From UBA1259 sp964453915 (GTDB taxonomy: Bacteria; Bacillota; Clostridia; Christensenellales; Borkfalkiaceae): a stretch of DNA of 51,770 nucleotides. A program made the translations under genes and the position numbers. The stretch lies in assembly GCA_964453915.1 (NCBI GenBank), contig CAYVPW010000005.1, forward strand, positions 1-51,770. Direction: 5' to 3'. The notes below the pieces were generated by a model. It was given only the letters and a program-made list of their open reading frames with translations, searched no databases and was not told the origin of the DNA. Positions within the stretch are counted from its first letter, which is position 1. Each line of letters opens with the position of its first letter. This document shows, one piece after another, positions 33,759 to 42,681 of this stretch.

Positions 33759-35963
33759 TCAATAAACTAAAACGTTTTCCCCGTTTTTAAGTTTTAAGGT
33801 TTTGTCTTTATATTTTATCAACCCCTTAAACCCGTTGTTTATTACGCTGATTATAACCTTTTCTTCTTTTTTATCCCAACGAACGGTTATATTACGCTTG
33901 CCGCTTTCATAACTTGCCGATGCAAAAGTTAAATCTTCTACGGTATACGGGCATATTTCCACTTCTTTATCGCTTATAATATTTAACCCTGCAAGCCTTT
34001 TATAAAACCATGCGGAAACACTTCCGTAAAAATGGTGATTGAGAGAAACTCTTCTGTTTTCCCCGTCTACCCTTTCGTACTGATTAGGAACAGGCTTAAA
34101 GTTCATAAATATTTCCCATAAAGACGTGCCGCCTTTATAAATAATATCGGCATAACTCGGCCACGTGGGATTTACAACCATTCTATAAGCCAAATCCGCA
34201 TATCCGTATTCGCAGAGTACGTCTAAAATATATTTACTGCCCACAATACCCACATTTAAATGCTCTTCGCTTTTGCCGATTAAGTCTACTAACGTTTCAA
34301 CTGCAGAAGGTATTTCTTTTTCATTAAAAATTCCAAGTGCTATAGATATTGCTAAGCCCGTTTGCGTGGAGAATATAAGTTTTCCGTCTTTTGAAACGAA
34401 TTTTTTTCTTATATTACCTTTTATTCTTTCGGCTTCTGCCAAATACTTATCTCTCTTTGCTTTTTGATTTATCCCTAAGCATAACTTTGCCGTTATTAAA
34501 TTCATTTGAACAGCCAAAGCAGAATCGGTAAAATCCAACGGTGTTGACCAAGCGCCCTCTATATGATGCCCTATTTCGCACCAATCGCCTAAGCCGAAAG
34601 CATAAAGTCCCTCTTCGTTTTCTCTGCCGGATAAATAAGCCAAATATTTTTCTATCGCAGGCAAATTTTCTTTGATTATTTCTTTTTTGCCGTAGAACCT
34701 GTAAAGTTGATAAGGTATTTCCATCAACGCAATATCTGTAAACGGTCCGCTACCCCACTCGTATCCCCAGGTTGCCGTAGGAACCATTCCGGGCAAACGC
34801 CCGTCGCTAAGTTGCGCCTTTCTTATATTAAAAAGCCATTCTCTTAAAGAATCGTACACGCCGTGATTGTAGCAAAACTGCTCTGCGGAAAGCCCTGCAT
34901 CGTCTAACCAACCGTTTTTTTCTCTATGCGGGCAATCCGTTGGGAAATAATAAAAATTACCATAATTGCTGTTTATCACACAATCTTGAATTTTATTTAC
35001 TATTTCGTTGCTACAACAAAACTCACCTGATTTTTTTATATCGGAATGTAAAACCGAACACTCTAAAATTTCTTTAGAAACCTGTTCTTCTTTTAACCCT
35101 TTAACAAACACGTATCTAAAACCGTAGTATGCAAAAGAGGGCTGATATTCTTGATATCCTTCTTTACAAACGTACACGCCGTGCTGAACGTATTCTACGT
35201 CGTTTCTTCCGGGGAAACTTATATTATCCATATCCAGTTTTCCGTTTATAACAACTTCCCCGTAGAAAAAGTCTATTCTTTGTCCGCTTATCCCGTTTAT
35301 CTTGAAATTACATATACCTGCTACGTTTTTTCCAAAATCGAAAATATACCCTTCGTCGTTTTTTATAATCTCTTTTACAAAAATTTTCTCAAAGGCTTTT
35401 ATGGGATTTGCAGTACATTTTTTTATTTCACCATTAGGCGACGCACATAAAACGGCATGCCTGACGTTACGACTTAAACTGCTTTCTTCTAAACGCGCGT
35501 CGTATCTTTCGCCTGCACGGTAATCGTCAAACGTAATGGGAGAATCAAACACTTCAAAACTCTCGTCCGTCTCTAATATCTTTTTTTTGCCGGAATACAT
35601 TCCCAAATAAAGTTTGGGCGCAGAACGGTAAGGTGCTTTTTCAAAATCCCAAATATTAAAATCTATGCTGTTTGAAAAACCGTTTCCTACTAAAACCAAA
35701 AGTTCGTTGTCTTTTGATTTTAAGTCACTCACACAATATTCGTCTAAATAAATGTAATGGTCCGGATTAGAAATATACGGGGCAAAATATCCTTTCGTTA
35801 ACTCTTTACCGTTAAAAAATAATCTATAAAAACCAGTGCACGCTATTTCAATCTTGCATTTCTTTTTGCCGTTATAATCAAAAGTCTTTCTAAAATACGG
35901 GGCGGCAATGTGCAGGTCTCTTGAATTAAACGCCTCCCCAGCGCAAATAAACTGTCTTTCCAT
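33759..35963 (-). CDS. GH78 alpha-L-rhamnosidase-like glycoside hydrolase
   Basis: The 734-residue protein has the GH78 layout: N-terminal beta domains including a lectin-like region with YRLFFNGKELTKGYFAPY, an (alpha/alpha)6 catalytic barrel from about 310 to 650, and a C-terminal beta domain. Catalytic-site signatures are TDCPHREKNGWLDDAG (D343, E348) and GGTSLWEIF (E617, the likely general base). It lacks a signal peptide, so it probably acts on imported oligosaccharides or glycosides. It is shorter than many GH78 enzymes (about 900 residues). AGGAG precedes the ATG. It begins 17 nt after thrS with no terminator between, so it probably shares the thrS T-box transcript. Confidence 0.88.
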   Translation of the reverse strand: MERQFICAGEAFNSRDLHIAAPYFRKTFDYNGKKKCKIEIACTGFYRLFFNGKELTKGYFAPYISNPDHYIYLDEYCVSDLKSKDNELLVLVGNGFSNSIDFNIWDFEKAPYRSAPKLYLGMYSGKKKILETDESFEVFDSPITFDDYRAGERYDARLEESSLSRNVRHAVLCASPNGEIKKCTANPIKAFEKIFVKEIIKNDEGYIFDFGKNVAGICNFKINGISGQRIDFFYGEVVINGKLDMDNISFPGRNDVEYVQHGVYVCKEGYQEYQPSFAYYGFRYVFVKGLKEEQVSKEILECSVLHSDIKKSGEFCCSNEIVNKIQDCVINSNYGNFYYFPTDCPHREKNGWLDDAGLSAEQFCYNHGVYDSLREWLFNIRKAQLSDGRLPGMVPTATWGYEWGSGPFTDIALMEIPYQLYRFYGKKEIIKENLPAIEKYLAYLSGRENEEGLYAFGLGDWCEIGHHIEGAWSTPLDFTDSALAVQMNLITAKLCLGINQKAKRDKYLAEAERIKGNIRKKFVSKDGKLIFSTQTGLAISIALGIFNEKEIPSAVETLVDLIGKSEEHLNVGIVGSKYILDVLCEYGYADLAYRMVVNPTWPSYADIIYKGGTSLWEIFMNFKPVPNQYERVDGENRRVSLNHHFYGSVSAWFYKRLAGLNIISDKEVEICPYTVEDLTFASASYESGKRNITVRWDKKEEKVIISVINNGFKGLIKYKDKTLKLKNGENVLVY

Positions 35964-35980
35964 AATTACTCCTAATATAG

Positions 35981-37912
35981 TTATACCTTTTTGCTTCTAT
36001 CTTCTTCTACAAGTTTGGCAATAATGTCTTTTAATGCGGTTGCGCCTAAATCGCCTTCTTTTCTGGAACGGACGGAAACAGTGTTTTCTTCTGCTTCTTT
36101 ATCGCCGACTATAAACATATAGGGAATTTTTTCCAGTTGCGCTTCACGGATTTTATAACCTATCTTTTCGTTTCTGATATCCGCTTCCGCACGCAAGCCC
36201 GCACGCTTTAATTCTTCTACGATGTTTTTAGCGTATTCTGCGGTTCTGTCCGTTAAACTCATTACCTTTACTTGTACAGGACAAATCCATAACGGGAACG
36301 CACCCGCATACTTTTCTATCAATAATGCAAGCGTTCTTTCGTAGCAACCGATAGAACTTCTATGAATAACGAAAGGATATTGTTTTTCTCCGTTTTCGTC
36401 TACGTAAGTCATATCAAAACTGTGTGCAGCGGCAAAGTCTAACTGAATGGTTATTATTGTATCTTCCTTGCCGTAAACGTTTTTACTTTGAACGTCTAAC
36501 TTAGGTCCGTAGAAAGCCGCTTCATCGTCCGCTTCAACGTAGTCAATACCTATATCGTCTAAAATGCTCTTCATAAGCGCTTCGCTTTCGTTCCACGCTT
36601 TGTCGTTATCTATATACTTGGTTTTGTTAGCCTTGCCCCTTTTGCTAAAACGGAAAGCCACGTCTTCTTTCATTCCCAAGCAATCTAAGAAATAATAACT
36701 TAAATCAAGACAACGCTTAAATTCATCTTCTATTTGGTCGGGACGGCAGATAATATGCCCGTCTGACAAAGTAAATTGACGAATTCTTATAAGCCCGTGC
36801 ATTTCGCCGCTTGCTTCGTTTCTAAATTCAGTTGCGGTTTCGCTGTATCTGCAAGGCAAATCTCTATAACTTTTTAGCCCGTTTTTATAAATTTGATACT
36901 GGAACGGACAAGTCATCGGGCGGAGTGCTATTGCTTCGGGAGAATTTTCGTCCCCTATAATAAACATTTTATCTCTGTAATGGTCCCAGTGACCGGAAAT
37001 TCTGTAAAGGTCGTTCTTTGCCATATTGGGAGTTTTTGTAATCATAAATCCACGCTTTTCTTCTTCGTCTTCTACAAAACGAGAAAGAATTTGCATAATC
37101 TTTGCGCCTTTCGGCATCAAGATAGGCAAGCCTTGTCCGACTACTTCTTCCGTCATAAAAATTCCCAAATCTCTACCTAATTTGTTATGGTCTCTAAGTT
37201 TGGCTTCTTCAAGTTTATTTAAGTATTCTTCTAATTCAGACTTTTTCTCAAACGCAGTTCCGTAAATACGGGTAAGCATTTTGTTCTTTTCGTTTCCGCG
37301 CCAATATGCCCCCGTAATGCTGGTTAACTTAAACGCTTTAATTTTACCCGTAGAAGGAAGATGCGGTCCACGGCAAAGGTCCATAAAATCGCCTTGTTTA
37401 TAAAAAGATATGGTACTGCCTGCGGGCAAGTCGTTGATAAGTTCTACCTTATACGGTTCTGAAAAATCTTTAACGATTTTCATTGCGTCCCTTTTAGAGT
37501 AAACGAATCTTTCTATGGGAAGGTCGCCTTTTATAATGTTTTTCATTTCGTTTTCGATTTTTACCAAATCTTGTTGAGTAATAGGCGTTTTAAAATCTAT
37601 ATCGTAATAAAAACCGTTTTCTATCGTAGGACCGATTGCAAGTTTGCTGGTGGGAAAAATACTTTTTACCGCTTGCGCCAAAACGTGAGAGCAAGTGTGC
37701 CTTAAAACTTGCAAACCCTCTTTATCGCGAAGAGTCACGATAGAAAGTTCGCAATCCCCGTCTATCACCGTGGATAAATCCACTAGTTCACCGTTAACCT
37801 TTCCGCAAATTGCGTTTCTTGCTAAGCCTTCGGATATGCTCTTTGCAACATCCATAACGCTGATAGCCCCGTCGAAAGAAATCTTAGAGCCGTCTTTTAA
37901 AGTAATTTCCAT
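35981..37912 (-). CDS. thrS: Threonyl-tRNA synthetase
   Basis: The 643-residue class II synthetase has an N-terminal TGS domain (1-60), an editing domain with HTCSHVLAQ and FMDLCRGPHLP, a catalytic core with MTCPFQYQIY, EMHGLIRIRQF and FVIHRSSIGCYER (zinc ligands Cys, His, His), and an anticodon-binding domain. It charges tRNA-Thr. GAGGTG precedes the ATG. A complete T-box leader with terminator lies upstream, so expression rises when uncharged tRNA-Thr accumulates. Confidence 0.98.
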   Translation of the reverse strand: MEITLKDGSKISFDGAISVMDVAKSISEGLARNAICGKVNGELVDLSTVIDGDCELSIVTLRDKEGLQVLRHTCSHVLAQAVKSIFPTSKLAIGPTIENGFYYDIDFKTPITQQDLVKIENEMKNIIKGDLPIERFVYSKRDAMKIVKDFSEPYKVELINDLPAGSTISFYKQGDFMDLCRGPHLPSTGKIKAFKLTSITGAYWRGNEKNKMLTRIYGTAFEKKSELEEYLNKLEEAKLRDHNKLGRDLGIFMTEEVVGQGLPILMPKGAKIMQILSRFVEDEEEKRGFMITKTPNMAKNDLYRISGHWDHYRDKMFIIGDENSPEAIALRPMTCPFQYQIYKNGLKSYRDLPCRYSETATEFRNEASGEMHGLIRIRQFTLSDGHIICRPDQIEDEFKRCLDLSYYFLDCLGMKEDVAFRFSKRGKANKTKYIDNDKAWNESEALMKSILDDIGIDYVEADDEAAFYGPKLDVQSKNVYGKEDTIITIQLDFAAAHSFDMTYVDENGEKQYPFVIHRSSIGCYERTLALLIEKYAGAFPLWICPVQVKVMSLTDRTAEYAKNIVEELKRAGLRAEADIRNEKIGYKIREAQLEKIPYMFIVGDKEAEENTVSVRSRKEGDLGATALKDIIAKLVEEDRSKKV

Positions 37913-37924
37913 ATTTCACCTCAT

Positions 37925-38151
37925 AAAAAAATCCTTACGCAAATAAACTTGCGTAAGGACGAAAATTTCCGCGATTCCACCTTACTTGCCGCAATTTCTT
38001 GCAGCCCCTTAATTAGTCGGTTTAAGACCGATAACTTTTGCCGAATACGGCGGTTTCGATTTTCCTTTAGGTTTATGGGCTTGCACCTTTCCCCACTCTC
38101 TAAAAAACTTACGGGACTCTACTTATCCGAAACGTGGCAAATTAAGTTGGT
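37925..38151 (-). promoter_or_regulatory. T-box riboswitch of thrS
   Basis: The T-box core AAGGTGGAATCGCG is at 37969-37983. The terminator is a perfect 11-bp stem, TCCTTACGCAA with TTGCGTAAGGA (37932-37942 and 37949-37959), plus seven T residues. Stem I features AGAGAG and GGTGCAAGCC are visible, and the likely specifier codon is ACC (Thr, plus-strand 38070-38072). Uncharged tRNA-Thr should stabilise the antiterminator. This explains most of the gap between thrS and the ytxC-like gene. Confidence 0.93.
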
Positions 38152-38157
38152 AGATAT

Positions 38158-38186
38158 ATCTTAAACCACTTTACTTTTTTTGTCAA
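38158..38186 (-). promoter_or_regulatory. Promoter of the T-box-thrS transcript
   Basis: A perfect -35 TTGACA (38181-38186), a 17-nt spacer and a -10 TAAGAT (38158-38163) on the minus strand. Confidence 0.8.
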
Positions 38187-38210
38187 CCGTTTTTGAAAAT
38201 TTCCTTTTTT

Positions 38211-38924
38211 CTAATATTTGCCCGAAAAAATTATTCTGTCCCCGTAATATTCTTTTAAGTATTTTTCGTCCTCTTTGGGCAACGCTCCAAATAACTCTAT
38301 TTCTCCGCAATTAGATAAAATGGCTTCTTTAACTATGCTTACCTTTTCTTCTCCTAAAAGCAAACTTCTTTTTAGTCTTCTGTAATGTGCGTCGTACACC
38401 CTGCCTTGTTCTATAAAAATTCTTTTCCTTTTATTTTCTAAAAGATATGATATAAACTCTTTTAATTGACTTTTGGTAAAAGCCGAAGGAATATAAGAAG
38501 CAACGTCTTCCCACTTTTTTTTAAGTGCTTGAAGCCTAAAATTATAAACGCCGTCTACCGCTATTTCTTCTCCGCCCTTAATTTTATCAAAAGAATATCT
38601 TTTGTCTTCGTCTAAATCGGCGGCGATTAAGCTAGCCATTAAAATTTCTTTTTCCGCACTGCCAAGTCCCGCAACCGAAACCGCCCTTTTAAAATATTCG
38701 TACTTATAATTTATCACTACCACGTCCGCAAGTTTATCCGCCACTTCCGCCCCTACGATGTCGCAATACCCGTCCGGACAGTCAATAAATAAAATCGCTC
38801 TGCTTCCCGCCCTTTTTATATAATACTTACTCTCCGTAGTATTTAATATCTCTTGTGTTGTGTTTTGAACGTAATATAAATTACCTTCGTTATAGTCCTT
38901 ATCGGAAACGGTTATAATTGCCAT
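38211..38924 (-). CDS. ytxC: YtxC-like putative sporulation protein
   Basis: The 237-residue protein has no signal or membrane segment. Position next to thrS and the segment IAVDGVYNFRLQALKKKWEDV fit the YtxC family (PF08812), whose gene lies next to thrS in Bacillus and Clostridia. The rest is diverged and the protein is shorter than typical YtxC, so the call is moderate. The function of YtxC is not known; the sporulation label comes from its taxonomic distribution. No Shine-Dalgarno sequence precedes the ATG. It starts 23 nt after the broken ATPase gene and probably depends on its transcript. Confidence 0.6.
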   Translation of the reverse strand: MAIITVSDKDYNEGNLYYVQNTTQEILNTTESKYYIKRAGSRAILFIDCPDGYCDIVGAEVADKLADVVVINYKYEYFKRAVSVAGLGSAEKEILMASLIAADLDEDKRYSFDKIKGGEEIAVDGVYNFRLQALKKKWEDVASYIPSAFTKSQLKEFISYLLENKRKRIFIEQGRVYDAHYRRLKRSLLLGEEKVSIVKEAILSNCGEIELFGALPKEDEKYLKEYYGDRIIFSGKY

Positions 38925-38947
38925 ATAATGTAGTTTATGCCTTGACT

Positions 38948-39571
38948 TTACTTTTTATTTATCCGTAGGTTCTTTTTTAAAAAGATTACGTTCTTTTCTT
39001 TACCGAAAGCAAAAAGCCTGTAAAACAGTTTACCTAGTTCGGATACGGCAATCACGGAAAACGAAAGCACAAGAATTTTTGTCCAAGAAGAAAAACTCAT
39101 AGGCACTAGCCCGAATAAAGAATAAGCGTGTTGAACGATTATTATTTGCAATAAAAACACGGCGAAAAATGTCACCACCATAATTTTGTTGTTGCCTATT
39201 CTTTTAAAAATGCTTTCCGAACCCAACTCTCTACTGTTAAAAGCATTAAATAATTGAAACATTACAAAAAGCGTAAACACACCGCTTTTTAATTCCGCGC
39301 TTTTTAGTCCTAAAAAATTAGTCGTATAAGCCGCACAAAGTATGCCGCCTATAAAAATGCCGTTAAAGGCTATTCTTAGAAGCATATTTCTGCTTACTAT
39401 GCTTTTTGCCCTGTCTATGGGCTTATTGCGCATTAAAACCTCTAAATCAGACCTTTCAAGCCCTAGCGTAAGGGCGGGCGGTCCGTCCATTATAACGTTT
39501 ATCCATAAAAGTTGAAGGGTGTTAAACGGCGTTTCCAGCCCCGCTACCGCACAGTAAGTTATAAAAAGCAA
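38948..39571 (-). CDS. C-terminal fragment of split P-type calcium ATPase
   Basis: This open frame of 207 residues encodes the last membrane helices of the ATPase (ITYCAVAGLETPFNTLQLLWINVIMDGP region to the end). Its first 48 residues lie in copy 1 of the 173-bp repeat and are identical to the end of the upstream fragment. The nominal start is a TTG without a ribosome binding site, so it is probably not translated on its own. Joined at LMR to the upstream fragment, the two give an ordinary ATPase of about 886 residues. Treat it as part of a disrupted gene. Confidence 0.8.
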   Translation of the reverse strand: MLFITYCAVAGLETPFNTLQLLWINVIMDGPPALTLGLERSDLEVLMRNKPIDRAKSIVSRNMLLRIAFNGIFIGGILCAAYTTNFLGLKSAELKSGVFTLFVMFQLFNAFNSRELGSESIFKRIGNNKIMVVTFFAVFLLQIIIVQHAYSLFGLVPMSFSSWTKILVLSFSVIAVSELGKLFYRLFAFGKEKNVIFLKKNLRINKK

Positions 39572-39772
39572 AGCGGAAACGTTTACGGATAGTTGAAACT
39601 GCGCATTAAAACCTCTAAATCAGACCTTTCAAGCCCTAGCGTAAGGGCGGGCGGTCCGTCCATTATAACGTTTATCCATAAAAGTTGAAGGGTGTTAAAC
39701 GGCGTTTCCAGCCCCGCTACCGCACAGTAAGTTATAAAAAGCAAAGCGGAAACGTTTACGGATAGTTGAAAC
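39427..39772 (-). repeat. Exact 173-bp tandem duplication inside the ATPase gene
   Basis: Copy 1 (39427-39599) and copy 2 (39600-39772) are identical by eye at every base and directly adjacent. Since 173 is not a multiple of 3, the duplication shifts the frame and splits the gene. Identity without a single difference means it is very recent, or an assembly error. Confidence 0.93.
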
Positions 39773-41781
39773 AAAATAAATCTTTGTAAATTTTTAAAAA
39801 CGTTTCTACCGAATGCCACTGCCCTTACTATAGTAGAAAAACTGTCGTCTAACAGTATAACGTCTGCGGCTTCTTTCGTTATTTCGCTGCCCGTTTTTCC
39901 CATTGCAATACCCACGTCTGAATGTTTTATCGCCGGCGCATCGTTTATCCCGTCCCCCGTGACGGCAACCACTTCTCCCGATTTTTTTAGTGCTTTAACG
40001 ACTTTAAGTTTTACTATGGGCGTACTTCTAGCTATCACCTTTACTTTGGATAGAATTTTTATCAACTCTTCTTCGCTCAAGTTTTCTATTTCGCTTGCGT
40101 TTATCACCTGACTTTCACTTTCGCAAATACCGAGTTTTTTTGCCACTGCAAAAGCAGTGCTTTTATTATCTCCCGTAAGAATTTTTATTTTTATACCCGC
40201 CTTTTTGCAGTCTTTTACAGCCCCGTAAACTTCCGAGCGAATTTCATCATATAACACGGCAAACCCGTCGAAAATATATTCCTTACCGTCATTATGCGCA
40301 AAGCAAATAACTCTTCCTGCATTTAATTGCTTTTGCCTTATGGCAAAATAAATTTTTTCTTTTTGTTCACCCGTTAAATTGCAAAACTCCAACACTTTTT
40401 CGGGTGCACCTTTAATAAGGGTGCGCTCTCCTTCTAAAGTACTTATAGCGGTTATCATATACTTTTTTTCACTTGAAAAAGGCTCTCTGTATAAAACTTT
40501 GTATTTTTTTCTATACTCTCTGTAATCTAAAGATTTATCGTATTTATAAACCGAATAAATCAGTGCGCACTCCGTTCCGTTGCCACGGTATTCAACCTCT
40601 CCGTTTTTTATAAAAACGTCTGCCGTAGAATTACAAATATAATTTTGCAAAAGCGCTTGATTTTTTAAGTAGCTTTTATTAGAACACAAATCGCCGTTGC
40701 AAAAAGATATCACGCTCATTTTGTTTTTTGTAAGAGTACCCGTTTTATCTGTACATATCACCGAAACCGCACCCGTCGTTTCGGTTGCAATCATCTTTTT
40801 TATAAGTGCGTTTTCCCCCGCAAGTTTTATCATATTAAGCGCAAGCGAAACCGCAACTATGGTTGGCAACCCTTCGGGAACCGCCGCCACTATCAAAACT
40901 ATACAATTAACGAAAAGTTCTTGCACCGTAAAAAAATTCACCTGCCCGCTTACTATCGATTTAATAAGCGATATAATAAAAACAAGCGTGGCAAACCCTA
41001 CACCCAAAACCGTTATTCCACGCCCAAGTTTAGACAATTTTTGTTGCAACGGAGATGACATTTCTTTTTTGTTTTTAAGTTCGTCTGCAATTTGCCCTAT
41101 CTCCGTGCCGTCCCCTACGGAAACGACTATCATTTTGCCCGTTCCGCCGGACACAAAAGTTCCGGAATACACACAGTTTGCTCTTTCCGCAAGCGGTGTA
41201 GAAGAATTTAGCAAAATAGCGGAATATTTTTTACACGGCACGCTTTCACCAGTCAGTGCCGATTCGTCTACCGTTAATTCGTTAGACTCTATAAGTCTGC
41301 CGTCTGCAACAATTTTATCTCCGCTTTCTAAAATTATTATATCGCCCACGGTTATAAACTCTTTTGCCACGCTTACCGTTTGTCCGTCTCTAATAACCTT
41401 TACAACCACTCTGTCGTATATTTTATCTAATTTATTAAAAGCCTTTTCAGAACTTCCTTCCATTATTAGAGTTATAGATACAGAAAGAACAACCGCTCCT
41501 ATTATACCGAAGCATTCGGAAAAATTTCCTTCGCCCGTTTTTAACAGCTTACCTAATTCAACGCCAAACGCAACGACAAAACTAAAAAGCAAAATAACCA
41601 ACATTGGCTCTGACAGCGCTTCTATCACCTTAGAAAAAAAAGAACGTTTTTTCTTTTTAGATAAAACGTTTTTGCCGTATTTTTCGTACCCGTTTTTTAC
41701 GGCGGAAACAGTTAAACCACGCGTTATATCGGAGTTTAGCGATTTTACGGTATATTCAATTGTCTTATCGTGATAATTCAT
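39583..41781 (-). CDS. P-type calcium-translocating ATPase, N-terminal fragment (frameshifted)
   Basis: The start is the ATG at 41781 (GAGG 5 nt upstream); an earlier GTG is part of the site. The fragment of 732 residues holds the N-terminal cation-ATPase domain, the actuator motif LTGES, the helix 4 motif VPEGLP, the phosphorylation site ICTDKTGTLTKN and the hinge TGDGINDAPA, which indicate a P2-type Ca2+ pump of the PMCA/SERCA-like group. After helices 5-6 the frame shifts in the 173-bp duplication and ends with five foreign residues. It therefore lacks the last four or so helices and should be non-functional as drawn. The source gene would have about 886 residues, normal for the family. 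Confidence 0.88.
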   Translation of the reverse strand: MNYHDKTIEYTVKSLNSDITRGLTVSAVKNGYEKYGKNVLSKKKKRSFFSKVIEALSEPMLVILLFSFVVAFGVELGKLLKTGEGNFSECFGIIGAVVLSVSITLIMEGSSEKAFNKLDKIYDRVVVKVIRDGQTVSVAKEFITVGDIIILESGDKIVADGRLIESNELTVDESALTGESVPCKKYSAILLNSSTPLAERANCVYSGTFVSGGTGKMIVVSVGDGTEIGQIADELKNKKEMSSPLQQKLSKLGRGITVLGVGFATLVFIISLIKSIVSGQVNFFTVQELFVNCIVLIVAAVPEGLPTIVAVSLALNMIKLAGENALIKKMIATETTGAVSVICTDKTGTLTKNKMSVISFCNGDLCSNKSYLKNQALLQNYICNSTADVFIKNGEVEYRGNGTECALIYSVYKYDKSLDYREYRKKYKVLYREPFSSEKKYMITAISTLEGERTLIKGAPEKVLEFCNLTGEQKEKIYFAIRQKQLNAGRVICFAHNDGKEYIFDGFAVLYDEIRSEVYGAVKDCKKAGIKIKILTGDNKSTAFAVAKKLGICESESQVINASEIENLSEEELIKILSKVKVIARSTPIVKLKVVKALKKSGEVVAVTGDGINDAPAIKHSDVGIAMGKTGSEITKEAADVILLDDSFSTIVRAVAFGRNVFKNLQRFILFQLSVNVSALLFITYCAVAGLETPFNTLQLLWINVIMDGPPALTLGLERSDLEVLMRSFNYP

Positions 41782-41860
41782 ACACACCTCTATAAAAGGT
41801 ATGCCGAAAGCCGCCTTTATATGAGTAAGTTTTTATCACCGTTTTTTATCAAATTTAAAA

Positions 41861-41886
41861 ACAAAAAAACCGCTTTTTGCGGTTTT
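41861..41886 (-). terminator. Terminator of the DUF1538/PII/HAD operon
   Basis: AAAACCGC (41866-41873) pairs with GCGGTTTT (41879-41886) around a five-base loop, followed by TTTTTTTGTTTTT on the minus strand. Near the ATPase start a TATAAAGG/CCTTTTATA inverted repeat (about 41790-41816) can form a leader hairpin of unknown role. Confidence 0.8.
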
Positions 41887-41898
41887 AATATTTTTGAA

Positions 41899-42681
41899 TT
41901 ATAAATATTTAATTAGTTCGTTTACGTCTTTTATCGCTAAATCCACGTTGATTTTACTTTCTTTATAAATTTTTTCGGTAGTTTCTCCGGAATAAACCAA
42001 AACGGTGTTAAAGCCTGAATTTATACCAAACGCTATATCCGTATTAAGCCTATCGCCCACCATAACCGTTTCACTTGGCAATACGTTTAGTTTTTTCATT
42101 ATTCCGTTAGCCATTTCCGAATAAGGCTTGCCTGTTATCACGTCCGGTCGCCTTCCGCTGCTTTTATAAAACATCTCTATAAAAGAACCTAAATCCGGCA
42201 AGGAAACTCCTTTTGCAGGACAAACCAAGTCTGGATGAGTAGCCACGTATTTTGCGCCCAAAACAAGCAACTCGTTTGCTTTGACTATTTTTTGATAATC
42301 TAACTCTCTGTCATAAGTTAAAAGAACGGTATCCCCACTGTCCGAAACGCACAATTCGCAAGAAATTAAATACTCTTTTACTTTTTTCGTGCATACAGGA
42401 TAAATCCTTGCGCCACTCAAATTGCTTTTTATATAATCCACTGCGGCGTCTAAAGAAGAATAAAACAAATCGTCTTTTTCCAGTATGCCTATTTTTTTTA
42501 GTTTTTGTAAATATTCGTCGTCCGTTTTAGAAGAATTGTTAGTTAGGTATACTATCTTTTTCCCGTTTTTTCTCAATAAATTAAGAGTGTTTTTAACGTC
42601 CCCTATCAGCGTATCTTCTAGATACAGCGTTCCGTCTAAATCAAAAACGAACGCTTTTGCTTTTTTTATAAACTCGTACAT
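41899..42681 (-). CDS. HAD-IIA family phosphatase (NagD/AraL-like)
   Basis: This 260-residue cytoplasmic phosphatase has the HAD motif FDLDGTLY (nucleophile D14, acid D16), motif II YLTNNSSKT, a C2a cap domain, TGKPYSEM, and MVGDRLNTDIAFG. The substrate is probably a sugar phosphate or nucleotide, but it cannot be told from sequence. Its ATG overlaps the PII-like gene stop by 1 nt (TGATG), so translation is coupled and it belongs to the DUF1538 operon. Confidence 0.9.
   Translation of the reverse strand: MYEFIKKAKAFVFDLDGTLYLEDTLIGDVKNTLNLLRKNGKKIVYLTNNSSKTDDEYLQKLKKIGILEKDDLFYSSLDAAVDYIKSNLSGARIYPVCTKKVKEYLISCELCVSDSGDTVLLTYDRELDYQKIVKANELLVLGAKYVATHPDLVCPAKGVSLPDLGSFIEMFYKSSGRRPDVITGKPYSEMANGIMKKLNVLPSETVMVGDRLNTDIAFGINSGFNTVLVYSGETTEKIYKESKINVDLAIKDVNELIKYL

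Noticed and set aside
39427..39772. Mobile element or CRISPR repeat
   Set aside because: The repeat is internal coding sequence of the ATPase, in only two copies, without terminal inverted repeats, transposase or spacers.
40697..41773. Plus-strand open frame of 358 residues opposite the ATPase
   Set aside because: It is the antisense shadow of the ATPase, rich in Ser/Thr/Pro from reversed codons, without a ribosome binding site or family motif.
41782..41860. Possible metal riboswitch (yybP-ykoY) before the ATPase
   Set aside because: The leader is too short and lacks the conserved loops; only a simple inverted repeat is present.
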